Below are positions 31,970 to 43,822 of a stretch of 64,000 bases of DNA, one piece after another. Below the pieces are notes generated by a model, which had not been told where the DNA came from, did not search any database, and saw nothing but the letters and a program-made list of their open reading frames with translations. Source of the DNA: Paenibacillus polymyxa (GTDB taxonomy: Bacteria; Bacillota; Bacilli; Paenibacillales; Paenibacillaceae); NCBI RefSeq assembly GCF_001719045.1, contig NZ_CP015423.1, forward strand, positions 3,042,501 to 3,106,500, given 5' to 3'. Each line of letters opens with the position of its first letter. Positions within the stretch are counted from its first letter, which is position 1. The position numbers were made by a program, and so were the translations under genes.

Positions 31970-32003
31970 TAGAGCGGAAACAGGTTATTGTTTCCGCTCT
32001 TTA
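31970..32003 (+). terminator. Hairpin between gap and pgk
   Basis: A perfect 11-bp stem AGAGCGGAAAC / GTTTCCGCTCT with an 8-base loop and a weak T tail. It could be a partial terminator or an mRNA 3' stabiliser that gives gap a higher level than pgk. Confidence 0.65.
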
Positions 32004-32065
32004 TATATCAAATGTGCCTTAAATTCCTGTTTCGTAAAATTATAAGGGTGCGGAGGAATATGGAG

Positions 32066-33247
32066 ATGAACAAAAAGAGCGTACGTGATATAGAGCTGAA
32101 TGGAAAACGGGTGTTTGTTCGTGTAGATTTTAACGTTCCGGTTGAGGACGGTAAAATTACGGATGACAAGCGTATTCGTGAAACCTTGCCAACCATTAAC
32201 TACTTGATTGAAAAAGGTGCAAAAGTTATTTTGGCGAGTCACTTTGGACGTCCAAAAGGTCAGGTTGTTGAATCCATGCGTCTGACTCCTGTTGGCGTAC
32301 GTTTGTCTGAGCTGCTGAAAAAGCCAGTAGTTAAAGTGGACGAATCCGTAGGCGAAGCTGTTAAAGCGAAAGTGGCTGAACTGCAAAACGGCGACGTGTT
32401 GTTGCTTGAAAATGTACGTTTTTATGCAGGAGAAGAAAAGAATGATCCTGAATTGGCAAAGCAATTTGCTGAATTGGCCGACGTTTTCGTGAATGACGCA
32501 TTTGGTGCAGCACACCGTGCTCATGCTTCCACTGAAGGTATCGCTCATATTCTTCCGGCTGTTTCTGGCTTGCTGATGGAAAGAGAATTGTCTGTTATTG
32601 GTAAAGCTTTGTCGAATCCAGACCGTCCTTTTACAGCCATTATTGGCGGTTCCAAAGTAAAAGACAAAATCGACGTGATCGACAACCTGCTGAACATTGC
32701 AGATAACGTAATCATTGGCGGCGGTTTGGCTTATACATTTTTTAAAGCTCAAGGTCATGAAGTGGGTCAATCTTTGCTGGATGAATCCAAACTGGACGTA
32801 GCTCTTGGATTTATTGAAAAAGCGAAGAAGCTCGGCAAAAAATTCTACCTTCCGGTGGATATTGTCATTTCTGACGATTTCAGCGCTACGGCGAATACTA
32901 ACATTGTGGACATCGATGGTATTCCTGCAGATTGGGAAGGCGTGGATATCGGACCGAAAACACGTAAAATCTATGCAGATGTGATCAAAAACTCCAAACT
33001 GGTTGTATGGAACGGACCAATGGGCGTATTTGAAATCGAGCCCTTCGCTGGTGGTACTCGTGAAGTAGCGGAAGCTTGCGCAACTACTGAAGCATACACC
33101 ATCATTGGTGGCGGTGATTCTGCGGCTGCGGCTGAAAAATTCCACTTGGCTGACAAAATGGATCACATCTCTACTGGCGGCGGCGCATCACTTGAATTTA
33201 TGGAAGGCAAAGCACTTCCGGGTGTTGTTGCACTGAACGATAAATAA
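32066..33247 (+). CDS. pgk: Phosphoglycerate kinase
   Basis: A 393-aa glycolytic kinase that makes ATP from 1,3-bisphosphoglycerate. Signatures are [19 protein letters not shown], the hinge and nucleotide parts ([17 protein letters not shown]) and a C-terminal [13 protein letters not shown] 32066 has GGAGG nine bases upstream; ATG 32060 is only three bases from it, and a longer frame back to 31988 has no ribosome site. Confidence 0.97.
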   Translation: MNKKSVRDIELNGKRVFVRVDFNVPVEDGKITDDKRIRETLPTINYLIEKGAKVILASHFGRPKGQVVESMRLTPVGVRLSELLKKPVVKVDESVGEAVKAKVAELQNGDVLLLENVRFYAGEEKNDPELAKQFAELADVFVNDAFGAAHRAHASTEGIAHILPAVSGLLMERELSVIGKALSNPDRPFTAIIGGSKVKDKIDVIDNLLNIADNVIIGGGLAYTFFKAQGHEVGQSLLDESKLDVALGFIEKAKKLGKKFYLPVDIVISDDFSATANTNIVDIDGIPADWEGVDIGPKTRKIYADVIKNSKLVVWNGPMGVFEIEPFAGGTREVAEACATTEAYTIIGGGDSAAAAEKFHLADKMDHISTGGGASLEFMEGKALPGVVALNDK

Positions 33248-33293
33248 TAAACGCACTATGCGTGAATAAAGCTTTAGGGCACCTAATAGTTAG

Positions 33294-34058
<765 letters not shown>

Positions 34059-34059
34059 G

Positions 34060-35604
34060 ATGACAGCACCAAAACCGGTAGCTTTAATTATTATGGACGG
34101 GTTCGGATTGCGTGACACCGTAGAAGGTAATGCGGTTGCGCAGGCCAACAAACCGAATTACGACCGGTATTTACAACAGTATCCTCATACAACGCTGACG
34201 GCTTCTGGCGAAGCAGTGGGTCTGCCTGAAGGACAAATGGGTAACTCCGAAGTAGGTCACTTGAACATCGGCGCAGGCCGAATTGTATATCAAGACTTGA
34301 CTCGTATTTCGAAGTCCATCCGTGAAGGTGAATTCTACGACAATGAAACACTGGTTAAAGCAGTGCAACATGCCAAGAAGAACAACACGAAACTTCACCT
34401 GTACGGACTTCTGTCCGACGGCGGCGTGCATAGCCATATCAGCCATCTGTTCGCTATGCTGGACTTGGCGAAAAAAGAAGGTTTAACAGAAGTGTACATT
34501 CATGCTTTCATGGATGGACGCGATGTTATGCCTGACAGCGGCGTAGGCTTCATGCAGCAGCTGATCGCTAAAATTCAAGAAGTGGGCGTAGGCAAAATTG
34601 CGACTGTACAAGGACGCTATTATGCTATGGACCGTGACAAACGTTGGGAACGTGTAGAGAAATCCTACCGTGCAATCGTGTACGGAGAAGGTCCTCAATA
34701 CACAGACCCAATGGAAGCATTAAAAGAATCGTATGAAAAATCAGTGTTCGACGAATTTGTGGAGCCAACGGTTATTGTGAAGGCTGACGGCAGTCCTGTA
34801 GGGCTGGTCGAAAGCAATGACTCTGTTATCTTCCTCAATTTCCGTCCTGACCGTGCGATTCAACTGTCTCAGGTATTTACAAACGCGGACTTCCGTGGTT
34901 TTGACCGTGGCCCGAAATGGCCTAAAGATTTGCACTTTGTTTGCCTGACGTTGTTCAGCGAAACGGTTGAAGGCTTTGTAGCTTACGAACCGAAAAACCT
35001 GGATAACACGTTTGGTGAAGTGTTGGTTCAAAACAACAAAAAGCAATTGCGTATTGCTGAGACTGAAAAATATCCGCACGTTACTTTCTTTTTCAGTGGC
35101 GGACGTGATGTGGAGCTTCCTGGCGAAACTCGTATTTTGATCAACTCGCCTAAAGTGGCTACATATGACTTACAGCCGGAAATGAGTGCGTATGAAGTAG
35201 CGGATGCTGCTGTTAAGGAAATCGAAGCCGACAAGCATGATGCGATTATCCTGAACTTTGCCAATCCGGATATGGTTGGACACTCCGGTATGCTGGAGCC
35301 AACGATTAAGGCGGTAGAGACGACAGATGAATGTGTTGGACGTGTTGTAGATGCGGTTAAAGCCAAAGGCGGCGTGGTTATTATCATTGCTGACCATGGT
35401 AACGCGGATATGGAAATTGATGAGCAGGGACGTCCGTTCACAGCTCACACAACTAATCCGGTTCCGTTCATTTTGACTGACGAAAATATCGTTTTGCGTG
35501 AGCATGGAATACTTGCTGACGTAGCTCCAACGCTTCTGGATTTGATGCAACTTCCGCAACCTGCGGAAATGACAGGAAAATCTATGATTGCATCCCGCAA
35601 GTAA
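34060..35604 (+). CDS. gpmI: 2,3-bisphosphoglycerate-independent phosphoglycerate mutase
   Basis: A 514-aa Mn-dependent mutase of the alkaline-phosphatase superfamily. The first metal motif is [11 protein letters not shown]. The catalytic serine is in [17 protein letters not shown]. Later metal ligands are in [12 protein letters not shown] and [16 protein letters not shown] 34060 follows GAGGGGG; a longer frame back to 33955 lies inside tpiA. Confidence 0.96.
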   Translation: MTAPKPVALIIMDGFGLRDTVEGNAVAQANKPNYDRYLQQYPHTTLTASGEAVGLPEGQMGNSEVGHLNIGAGRIVYQDLTRISKSIREGEFYDNETLVKAVQHAKKNNTKLHLYGLLSDGGVHSHISHLFAMLDLAKKEGLTEVYIHAFMDGRDVMPDSGVGFMQQLIAKIQEVGVGKIATVQGRYYAMDRDKRWERVEKSYRAIVYGEGPQYTDPMEALKESYEKSVFDEFVEPTVIVKADGSPVGLVESNDSVIFLNFRPDRAIQLSQVFTNADFRGFDRGPKWPKDLHFVCLTLFSETVEGFVAYEPKNLDNTFGEVLVQNNKKQLRIAETEKYPHVTFFFSGGRDVELPGETRILINSPKVATYDLQPEMSAYEVADAAVKEIEADKHDAIILNFANPDMVGHSGMLEPTIKAVETTDECVGRVVDAVKAKGGVVIIIADHGNADMEIDEQGRPFTAHTTNPVPFILTDENIVLREHGILADVAPTLLDLMQLPQPAEMTGKSMIASRK

Positions 35605-35661
35605 GCTTGATTTAATAAGTATAGGCTTGACCAACAAATCATGATTCACAAAGGAGATTAA

Positions 35662-36954
<1,293 letters not shown>

Positions 36955-37038
36955 TATTGCGCAAAAATGCTGATGGCGTCTCTTGACTCATGGTTTATGA
37001 TCATGAAGTCTGAACGCTCAAAGCTTTTTCGCATGAAT

Positions 37039-37080
37039 AAAACAGGCCTACTCGCCACCGCGAGCAGGTCTGTTTTTTGT
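37039..37080 (+). terminator. Terminator of the glycolytic operon
   Basis: The stem AACAGGCCTACTCGC / GCGAGCAGGTCTGTT has a short loop and six T's. Confidence 0.9.
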
Positions 37081-37148
37081 TATTATGGATGTGTATGAGA
37101 ATTTATAACTTTGCAAAGGCTTAATGGCTGAGTGACTTGCTATAGCTG

Positions 37149-37177
37149 TTGTTATCTACTGGAAGCTGTGGTAGAAT
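37149..37177 (+). promoter_or_regulatory. Putative secG promoter
   Basis: TTGTTA (37149-37154), a 17-base spacer and TAGAAT (37172-37177). It is the only good hexamer pair in the 341-base gap between eno and secG; no gene is seen in that gap. Confidence 0.6.
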
Positions 37178-37295
37178 AAAAATAGTGTTTTGCGTTAATT
37201 TCCGGCTATTTATAACATGATATGTACATGTTTTCATAAAAGAGGCTGTGTTGTTTTGCAAAACAGATGTATAAGCTCAGGAGGTGGGATTTTTC

Positions 37296-37529
37296 ATGGA
37301 AATCTTTTTGAAAGTGCTGCTCGTTGTGTTCTCGATTGCTGTTATTGCGGTTGTTTTACTGCAAAAGGGGAAAAGCGCAGGTTTGTCCGGTGCCATCTCT
37401 GGCGGTGCTGAGCATCTGTTCGGCAAGACAAAAGCTCGCGGTATGGATTTGATTTTACAACGCGCAACTGCTGTTTTGGGTGCGGGTTTCATGATCGTTT
37501 CTGTTTTAGTTGCATTTTTTGCAAAATAA
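37296..37529 (+). CDS. secG: Preprotein translocase subunit SecG
   Basis: A 77-aa protein with two membrane segments (about residues 2-22 and 54-75) separated by the conserved Gly-rich [20 protein letters not shown] loop, the SecG pattern. It assists the SecYE channel. ATG 37296 has GGAGG ten bases before it; the in-frame GTG at 37284 is part of that site. It lies in front of rnr-smpB-ssrA as in many Firmicutes. Confidence 0.94.
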   Translation: MEIFLKVLLVVFSIAVIAVVLLQKGKSAGLSGAISGGAEHLFGKTKARGMDLILQRATAVLGAGFMIVSVLVAFFAK

Positions 37530-37544
37530 GATAAATATGTACCT

Positions 37545-37580
37545 TAAGCCTTCGTTTCGCGGGAAACGGGGGCTTTTTTT
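37545..37580 (+). terminator. Terminator after secG
   Basis: AAGCCTTCGTTTC GCG GGAAACGGGGGCTT followed by T's. Confidence 0.85.
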
Positions 37581-37724
37581 AGATTTTGGACAGGCAGGGA
37601 TGCCGTCGATTAAATTCGTGTATACTAGGGTATGAGTATATTAAGAGCCTTGTATCAGGAACAAGGAACAAGGACATGCGGATTTATTACTGAAAATTAA
37701 AGGTCACCCGAGGTGGACAATATT

Positions 37725-40340
37725 ATGATAACAGAGCAACAACTACTCGATTTTATGCGCGAGACCGCATACAAACCCATGACTTACCAGGAGCTGGAGC
37801 AGCACTTTGATATTAAGGATGCGGAAGATTTCCGTGAATTTCTTAAGCTTTTGAATGCTTTGGAGGAAGAGGGGAAAATTCTGCTGACCCGCACAAACCG
37901 TTATGGTGTGCCGGAACGAATGGATTTGCAGCGTGGGCGTTTGCAGGCTCATGCCAAGGGATTTGCTTTTCTGATTCCAGAGGACCGGGAGCACCCGGAT
38001 GTATATATTCATGCCAATGATTTAAAGAGTGCGATGAATGGAGATACGGTACTGGTAAGAGTGTCCTCGAAGGGACCTGCGGGCGGTCGACTAGAAGGTG
38101 AAGTTGTACGGATCGTGAAGCGCGCAGTCCTTCAAGTAGTAGGCGTGTTTCAGAGCCACGAAGCATACGGTTTCGTTTTGCCGGATGATAAGCGTATTAA
38201 CCGGGATATTTTTATTCCAAAAACAAGCTTCAATGGAGCTGTAAACGGTCAAAAGGTCGTTGTGCGTATTGTGAGCTATCCAGAAGGACGAGCAGCAGCG
38301 GAAGGCGAAGTGTTGGAGGTTTTGGGTCATAAGGATGATCCGGGCGTCGACATTTTGTCAGTTATTCGCAAGCATCAGCTTCCAGAAGCTTTTCCAGATG
38401 AAGTGACAGAGGAAGCGGAGAATGCTCCCGACGCGATTACGGAAGAAGAGATTGTACGTCAGGGACGGCGCGATCTGCGTGATAAGATCATTGTTACCAT
38501 TGATGGTGAGGATGCCAAAGACCTGGATGATGCTGTCAATGTAGAGCGCTTGCCGAACGGAAACTACCGTCTGGGCGTTCATATTGCCGACGTAGGGTAT
38601 TATGTGCGTGAGAACTCCAAGCTGGATCAGGAGGCATATAACCGCGGTTGTAGCGTGTATTTGGTTGACCGTGTCATTCCTATGCTTCCACATCGACTTT
38701 CGAACGGAATATGTTCTTTGAATCCACAGGTGGATCGACTGACTTTATCCTGTGAGATGGAATTCAATGAGCATATGAAGGTTGTAAAGCATGATATTTT
38801 CACCAGTGTGATTAAAACGAAGGAACGGATGACGTACACTAACGTTCGCAAAATCCTCGAAGAGGAAGATGCTGAACTGATGGAACGGTACAAGGATCTC
38901 ATTGATGTATTCAGCACGATGAAGGAATTGGCATTGAAGCTGCGTGCTAATCGAATGCGCCGAGGCGCGGTTGATTTTGACTTTGATGAAGCCAAAGTGA
39001 TTGTGGATAATGAAGGCAAAGCTGTCGATATTGTAAAAAGAGATCGTACGATAGCTGAACAAATTATTGAAGAGTTTATGTTGGCGGCCAATGAAACGGT
39101 AGCCGAACATTTTCATTGGCTCAAAGTACCTTTCTTGTACCGGATTCATGAGGACCCAGATCCAGAGAAGCTGCAAAACTTTATGGCTTTCGCAGCTAAT
39201 TTTGGGCATCAGATCAAAGGTAGAGGAAATTCCATTCATCCGCGTGCGCTACAAACGTTGCTAGAAGACATTCAGGGTACGAAGGAGCAAACCGTGCTTA
39301 GCACGATGATGCTGCGTTCGATGAAGCAGGCAAAGTATGATGCGGAGTCGACAGGACATTTTGGATTGGCAGCGGAGTATTACTCTCATTTTACATCGCC
39401 GATCCGTCGTTACCCTGACTTGGTGATTCACCGTGTCATTCGTGAGGTATTGGAGAATGGTGGGGCTTTAACAGCCGAACGTCAGGAATATTTGACTGCA
39501 CGTATGCCTGATATTGCGCAGCAATCTTCCGAGCGTGAGCGTGTGGCTGTGGATGCAGAGCGTGATACAGAGCAGATGAAAAAGGCTGAATACATGCTGG
39601 ACAAGGTCGGCGAGGAATTCGAGGGGATCATCAGCAGTGTAACCAGCTTCGGAATGTTCATTGAGCTGGACAATACAGTGGAGGGTCTGACGCGTCTGAG
39701 TGCGCTTACGGACGACTATTATCATTTTGACGAGCAGCATATGGCGTTGATCGGCGAACGCACCTCCAAGGTGTTCCGTATTGGGGATGAGGTTAAAGTT
39801 CGCGTCGCGCGTGTGAATATGGAAGATTACACAATTGACTTTGAACTTGTCGATATGAAGCAACGGCAACGCCGTGAACGGACTGGCGGTACAGGACAGG
39901 GTGGAGACTTTGCGCGTGGCGAGAGCCGTGGTAAAGGCAAAGGCCGAGAAGGGCGTGACCGCAAGGGCGGCAAGGACAAGACTGGCAAAGAGCGTAAAGG
40001 CGGTCATGATGTTACCGGGAAGCCAAAAGAAGCTGGCGCTGGTAACGGAGGGATTAGCACCGCAGGTCGTTCAGGGCGCGGCGGCGGAAACGGAGCTGGA
40101 GCCGGCTCAGATAGCAACTTCGGCTTTGGCAGTGGCAAGGGCGGGTATAACTCACCAGCATCCGGGGCAAGCAAGCGACGGAAGAAGACGTCTGCCAGCG
40201 GTATTTTCATCGGCGGAGCAGCTACACCAGGTAGTGATGCCAGACCAAACGGTGAAGGCGCAGCACGTCGCAAGCGGAAGAATAAGGGCGGAAGTGGCGG
40301 CAATAGCACCGCGGGCTTTGTGCGGAAAAAGAAGAAGTAG
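37725..40340 (+). CDS. rnr: Ribonuclease R with a long basic Gly-rich tail
   Basis: An 871-aa 3'-5' exoribonuclease. An N-terminal winged helix is followed by cold-shock domains. The RNB catalytic domain has [15 protein letters not shown] (metal aspartates) and [16 protein letters not shown], and an S1 domain follows at about residues 630-710. From about residue 715 a tail of about 155 residues is almost only Gly, Lys, Arg, Ser, Ala and Asp. B. subtilis RNase R is 779 aa. RNase R digests structured RNA and works with SmpB/tmRNA, encoded next. ATG 37725 follows GAGGTGG. Confidence 0.96.
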   Translation: MITEQQLLDFMRETAYKPMTYQELEQHFDIKDAEDFREFLKLLNALEEEGKILLTRTNRYGVPERMDLQRGRLQAHAKGFAFLIPEDREHPDVYIHANDLKSAMNGDTVLVRVSSKGPAGGRLEGEVVRIVKRAVLQVVGVFQSHEAYGFVLPDDKRINRDIFIPKTSFNGAVNGQKVVVRIVSYPEGRAAAEGEVLEVLGHKDDPGVDILSVIRKHQLPEAFPDEVTEEAENAPDAITEEEIVRQGRRDLRDKIIVTIDGEDAKDLDDAVNVERLPNGNYRLGVHIADVGYYVRENSKLDQEAYNRGCSVYLVDRVIPMLPHRLSNGICSLNPQVDRLTLSCEMEFNEHMKVVKHDIFTSVIKTKERMTYTNVRKILEEEDAELMERYKDLIDVFSTMKELALKLRANRMRRGAVDFDFDEAKVIVDNEGKAVDIVKRDRTIAEQIIEEFMLAANETVAEHFHWLKVPFLYRIHEDPDPEKLQNFMAFAANFGHQIKGRGNSIHPRALQTLLEDIQGTKEQTVLSTMMLRSMKQAKYDAESTGHFGLAAEYYSHFTSPIRRYPDLVIHRVIREVLENGGALTAERQEYLTARMPDIAQQSSERERVAVDAERDTEQMKKAEYMLDKVGEEFEGIISSVTSFGMFIELDNTVEGLTRLSALTDDYYHFDEQHMALIGERTSKVFRIGDEVKVRVARVNMEDYTIDFELVDMKQRQRRERTGGTGQGGDFARGESRGKGKGREGRDRKGGKDKTGKERKGGHDVTGKPKEAGAGNGGISTAGRSGRGGGNGAGAGSDSNFGFGSGKGGYNSPASGASKRRKKTSASGIFIGGAATPGSDARPNGEGAARRKRKNKGGSGGNSTAGFVRKKKK

Positions 40341-40418
40341 GTAGCTAGAGCTTACTTACTTTGAAGGCTGGAGCTTTCATTGCAGTGAATGAAGCTGATT
40401 GAAGCATAGGTTATACGG

Positions 40419-40460
40419 GCGGTTTCTGTCTGCTGTATTGGATGGAAGCCGCTTGGTTTT
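40419..40460 (+). terminator. Possible terminator after rnr
   Basis: The stem GCGGTTTC / GGAAGCCGC has a 17-base loop; the tail TTGGTTTTA is a weak T-run. Confidence 0.4.
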
Positions 40461-40505
40461 AAGTGTGAATAAGTGCAGTTAGAAATGTAGAAGGCTTGAC
40501 CTTTC

Positions 40506-40535
40506 TTGCTTTTACCATCTGAAATTTGTTACAAT
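40506..40535 (+). promoter_or_regulatory. Putative smpB promoter
   Basis: TTGCTT (40506-40511), an 18-base spacer and TACAAT (40530-40535). Confidence 0.5.
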
Positions 40536-40618
40536 ATATTTCTAGGTGGCTCTTTGTAGCCGGATTTTGATGCTTGGATTTCAAGAATGAATTACGTTAT
40601 TCATAAGGAGTGGTATTC

Positions 40619-41098
40619 ATGGGTAAGAAGGCAGACGGGAAAGTGCTCGCCCAGAACAAAAAAGCTTCCCATGACTATTTTATTGAGGACACCTACGAGG
40701 CGGGCATGGTGCTAACGGGAACAGAAATTAAGTCTCTACGGAATGGTCGCTCCAATATAAGTGATGCATTTGCTACGATCCGTAATGGCGAAATTCATAT
40801 TCACAATATGCATATCAGTCCTTTTGAGCAAGGCAATCGTAATAATCCTACCGATCCGACCCGTACGCGTAAGCTGCTGTTGCATAAAGAGCAGATTCGC
40901 AAGCTTATCGGTCTGTCCAAACAGGAAGGTTACACGATTGTACCGCTCAAGATTTATGTTCGTAATGGTTATGCCAAGCTTTTGCTCGGACTGGGTAGAG
41001 GTAAGAAGCAGTATGACAAACGTGATGCTGCCGCTAAACGCGATGCACAGCGTGATATCCAACGCGCTTTGCGTGAGAAGCAGAAAATTGCGAGATAA
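40619..41098 (+). CDS. smpB: SsrA-binding protein SmpB
   Basis: A 159-aa tmRNA partner that brings tmRNA to stalled ribosomes. Conserved segments are [34 protein letters not shown] and [10 protein letters not shown]; the basic C-terminal helix ends in the mimicry tail. ATG 40619 has AAGGAG eight bases upstream. The ssrA gene follows 250 bases later. Confidence 0.98.
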   Translation: MGKKADGKVLAQNKKASHDYFIEDTYEAGMVLTGTEIKSLRNGRSNISDAFATIRNGEIHIHNMHISPFEQGNRNNPTDPTRTRKLLLHKEQIRKLIGLSKQEGYTIVPLKIYVRNGYAKLLLGLGRGKKQYDKRDAAAKRDAQRDIQRALREKQKIAR

Positions 41099-41264
41099 GT
41101 TGCTGTATTATTGGATCTGGTACAAATTACGTGGAGAAGTTACTTGTTCCTGTAATGGTGCTATTTTATAAGGCTTAAATAGCTTCGTTTCGTTTCGTAA
41201 TGACCTGTAATATGGTATACTAACGAAGTAGTCAGTTTTAAAGCTTTTAACTTTGTTCGAGTGT

Positions 41265-41280
41265 TGAATCCTAGGATTCA
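41265..41280. repeat. Perfect 16-base palindrome upstream of ssrA
   Basis: TGAATCCTAGGATTCA has two-fold symmetry with no spacer, 69 bases before the tmRNA 5' end. A protein-binding site or part of a smpB 3' structure are both possible. Confidence 0.6.
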
Positions 41281-41348
41281 GCTTTTGATATTATGCATGC
41301 TTATGCTCCGGTATTTCCGGTTTTATCCGTGGAGCCCTTTTATAATAA

Positions 41349-41710
41349 GGGGGCGTTTATGGATTCGACGGGGATAGTTCGAGCATGGGTAGCGGGTAGT
41401 GGGGACGCGTCCGCTTCATCAACGCTAAAGCCTATTAAACGGCAAACAACAAAACAACTACGCTTTCGCAGCCTAAGAAACTGTGTGCGTGCTTCTACCC
41501 AGCATCGTCCATGTGACTGGGATAGGGGCTAACAAATAGTGGAATACGCTGTCTCATCTCCGCCTGCGGTGAGCTGAAGAAGATAATCAGGCTGACCCGA
41601 AGGGAATCCGGTGACAGGGAGTTTCTAGGGTGACATCAAAACTGTCACTACACCCGTAGAAGCTTATGTGTCGTTATCTTCGGACAGGGGTTCGACTCCC
41701 CTCGCCTCCA
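41349..41710 (+). ncRNA. ssrA: Transfer-messenger RNA
   Basis: About 362 nt. The 5' end GGGGGCGTTTATGGATTCGA and the 3' end TTCGACTCCCCTCGCCTCCA fold as a tRNA-like domain, with GGGGGCG pairing to CGCCTCC. The tag frame reads from GGC at 41441 to TAA at 41474, giving GKQQNNYAFAA (preceded in the product by the charged Ala). CCA is not encoded. smpB lies just upstream. Confidence 0.95.
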
Positions 41711-41725
41711 TTTGAGTAAGACAAG

Positions 41726-41763
41726 AAAGTCATCAGCCAGTGATTCTGGTTGGTGGCTTTTTA
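41726..41763 (+). terminator. Terminator of ssrA
   Basis: AGTCATCAGCCAG...CTGGTTGGTGGCT followed by five T's. Confidence 0.85.
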
Positions 41764-41899
41764 TTATGGCTTTATTAATTGAGTTGAAGAGGTTTTACAC
41801 AACTTGTAGCTTAAAGATATTTCTAAGTGTTCCGGCTGTTTTTTCTTTCACCTTTAAAAGCAACTCAAGCGTTCATCTTCTTTTCTTTTCGAAAAAGTA

Positions 41900-41940
41900 T
41901 TGACACGGATAGAAAAGTATTATATCTTTAAATCAAGATA
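41900..41940 (+). promoter_or_regulatory. Promoter and MhqR-like operator of the DUF896-doxX-mhqO unit
   Basis: -35 TTGACA (41900-41905), a 17-base spacer and -10 TATCTT (41923-41928). The -10 is the left arm of TATCTTTAAATCAAGATA (41923-41940). This agrees with the B. subtilis MhqR box as I recall it (tATCTcgAAtTCgAGATa) at every strongly conserved position. A further TTAAAGATA half-site is at 41947-41955. Confidence 0.7.
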
Positions 41941-41986
41941 AATAAATTAAAGATAACCAGAAAATTTTGAATAGGGAGGTATATAC

Positions 41987-42214
41987 ATGATCACCATTTT
42001 AGAAAGAATTAATCAGCTCGCAAAAAAAGCAAAGGAAGTCGGATTAACTGAAATTGAAAAAACGGAACAAACGGATCTTCGCAAAGAATACCTTCAAATC
42101 TTTCGGGGCTCTGTACAAAGCATTCTCTTGAATGCTACGATCTATGATCCGAATGGAGACGATGTTACGCCTGAAAAGCTTAGAAAAGAACAGGCCCGAA
42201 TCGCTAAACAATGA
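41987..42214 (+). CDS. DUF896 family protein (YnzC-like)
   Basis: A 75-aa cytoplasmic helical protein with the family pattern ILERINQLAKKAKEVGLTEIEKTEQTDLRKEYL and a C-terminal part ending in charged residues. B. subtilis YnzC has this fold; its role is not established. ATG follows GGGAGGT. It is the first gene behind the MhqR-like operator, followed by doxX and mhqO with short gaps, so it may be part of an electrophile response here. Confidence 0.9.
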   Translation: MITILERINQLAKKAKEVGLTEIEKTEQTDLRKEYLQIFRGSVQSILLNATIYDPNGDDVTPEKLRKEQARIAKQ

Positions 42215-42281
42215 ATTTAATTTTATCTAATATCTCTAATTTAATAATCTCTAAATAAATATAATGTGGAGGGTGATTTTT

Positions 42282-42680
42282 ATGTTGGCAAGTGGATTGT
42301 TACTGATACGTTTGGTGGTTGGATTGTTATTGGTGGGGCACGGAGCACAGAAACTTTTTGGCTGGTTTGGTGGCTATGGTCCAAAAGGTACTGGCGGTTG
42401 GATGGAATCGATCGGCATTAAGCCTGGAGTATTCATGGCAGTGTCTGCAGGGTTGATGGAATTGTTGGGAGGAGCTCTATTTGCTTTAGGATTGCTCACT
42501 CCACTGGCTGCATTATTGATTGCGGTGACTATGCTCGGAGCAATTTTCAAAGTACATGGCCCAAACGGGATCTGGGCAACAGCTAATGGCTATGAATATC
42601 CGCTAGTTCTTATTGCAGTTGTAATTGGTATTGCGTTGACAGGAGCAGGTTCATATTCCATCGATGCATTACTTAGATAA
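42282..42680 (+). CDS. mhqP: DoxX family membrane protein (MhqP-like)
   Basis: A 132-aa protein with four membrane segments and the DoxX pattern LIRLVVGLLLVGHGAQKLFGWFGG. DoxX proteins are linked to redox and quinone metabolism; B. subtilis MhqP is encoded beside the dioxygenase MhqO. ATG 42282 has GGAGGG eight bases upstream; ATG 42264 lacks a site. The same pairing with a ring-cleaving dioxygenase follows here. Confidence 0.85.
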   Translation: MLASGLLLIRLVVGLLLVGHGAQKLFGWFGGYGPKGTGGWMESIGIKPGVFMAVSAGLMELLGGALFALGLLTPLAALLIAVTMLGAIFKVHGPNGIWATANGYEYPLVLIAVVIGIALTGAGSYSIDALLR

Positions 42681-42753
42681 AACATGATATTTAGGTCATT
42701 AAAAGTCATCAACAATAAAAATAAAGGTTCCTACGATTAAAGGAGGGTTTCAT

Positions 42754-43704
42754 ATGTCACTTCAAACTACAGGTATCCATCATATTACAGCTTTTGCCGG
42801 TAATCCGCAGGAAAATGTCGACTTCTATGCCGGCGTCCTGGGACTTCGGTTAGTGAAGAAAACAATCAACTTCGATGCTCCTGAGGTTTACCACTTGTAC
42901 TTTGGTAGCGAGGCAGGAAGTCCTGGAACGATCATTACTTTTTTTCCTGCACCAGGAACTCCTAAAGGACGAATCGGAGGTGGCCAGGTGGGCATAACCT
43001 CGTATGTTGTACCCCCAGGTTCACTTGATTTTTGGCAGCATCGTTTGGAAAGCTTTGATATTCAAGTTACGAAAACAAGCCGTTTTTCTGAACAATATCT
43101 TCAATTTGAGGATAATGAGGGCTTACGCCTTGAGCTTGTTGAACGTGAAGCGGGAGCGAATAGTACTTGGTCTTACGGTGGTATTTCGGCTGATAAAGCA
43201 ATTAAGGGGTTTGGAGGCGCCGTGCTATTTAGCGTCAACCCACAGAGAACGATGGATGCATTGGAGAGCATACTCGGATTTACGAAAATCGCTGAAGACG
43301 CCGAATATGCCCGTTATCAGTCCGTAGGAGAAATCGGCAACATCGTAGATGTTCCGCTCGCCAAAATGGGTTTAGGCTTTGGTGGAGCAGGCACGGTACA
43401 TCACATTGCGTGGCGTGCAAAAGATTTTGAACAACATGAAGAATGGAGAAGCGCAGTCCAGCATTATGGATATCAGCCGACTCCAATCATAGACCGCCAA
43501 TATTTTAATGCGATATATTTCAGAGAAGCGGGCGGTATCCTATTTGAAATTGCTACAGACCCACCGGGATTTGCTAACGATGAACCTGCCGAATCTTTGG
43601 GACAGGAATTAATGCTGCCAGAGTGGTATGAACCGCAGCGGGCTCAAATCGAGGCGAATCTGCATCCTATTAAAGTGAGAACATTAACGGAAAAACAAAA
43701 GTAA
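42754..43704 (+). CDS. mhqO: Ring-cleaving dioxygenase, glyoxalase fold (MhqO-like)
   Basis: A 316-aa vicinal-oxygen-chelate protein with two glyoxalase-type halves. Metal ligands are suggested by GIHHITAFAGNP at the start, VHHIAWRAKD in the second half (about residues 210-220) and GGILFEIATDPPGF. MhqO proteins open hydroquinone-type rings and protect against quinones. ATG follows AAAGGAGGG. It ends the unit that begins with DUF896 and DoxX. Confidence 0.9.
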   Translation: MSLQTTGIHHITAFAGNPQENVDFYAGVLGLRLVKKTINFDAPEVYHLYFGSEAGSPGTIITFFPAPGTPKGRIGGGQVGITSYVVPPGSLDFWQHRLESFDIQVTKTSRFSEQYLQFEDNEGLRLELVEREAGANSTWSYGGISADKAIKGFGGAVLFSVNPQRTMDALESILGFTKIAEDAEYARYQSVGEIGNIVDVPLAKMGLGFGGAGTVHHIAWRAKDFEQHEEWRSAVQHYGYQPTPIIDRQYFNAIYFREAGGILFEIATDPPGFANDEPAESLGQELMLPEWYEPQRAQIEANLHPIKVRTLTEKQK

Positions 43705-43719
43705 GAAAAAGTTGCATAT

Positions 43720-43779
43720 GACTCTTCCATAAGACAGCTTGCCGAGTTTGGCCTGCTCTCAGATGGAGGAGTCTTTTTA
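43720..43779 (+). terminator. Terminator after mhqO
   Basis: GACTCTTCCAT and ATGGAGGAGTC pair across a 32-base loop, followed by five T's. Confidence 0.7.
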
Positions 43780-43822
43780 TTACGGGAAAAATTCATGCGT
43801 TTCGTGTCCTTCCAGCCTCTTG

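Noticed and set aside
31985..33166. 393-codon minus-strand frame opposite pgk, and similar ones opposite gap and tpiA
   Set aside because: Same cause: biased codons of highly expressed genes remove stops on the other strand.
39874..40344. 156-codon frame in another phase over the 3' end of rnr
   Set aside because: It arises from the GC-rich low-complexity tail of RNase R; the rnr frame is continuous from its catalytic domain into the tail.
41341..41346. TATAAT as the ssrA promoter -10
   Set aside because: It lies two bases before the mature 5' end, too close for a start seven bases downstream, and no -35 is at the right distance.
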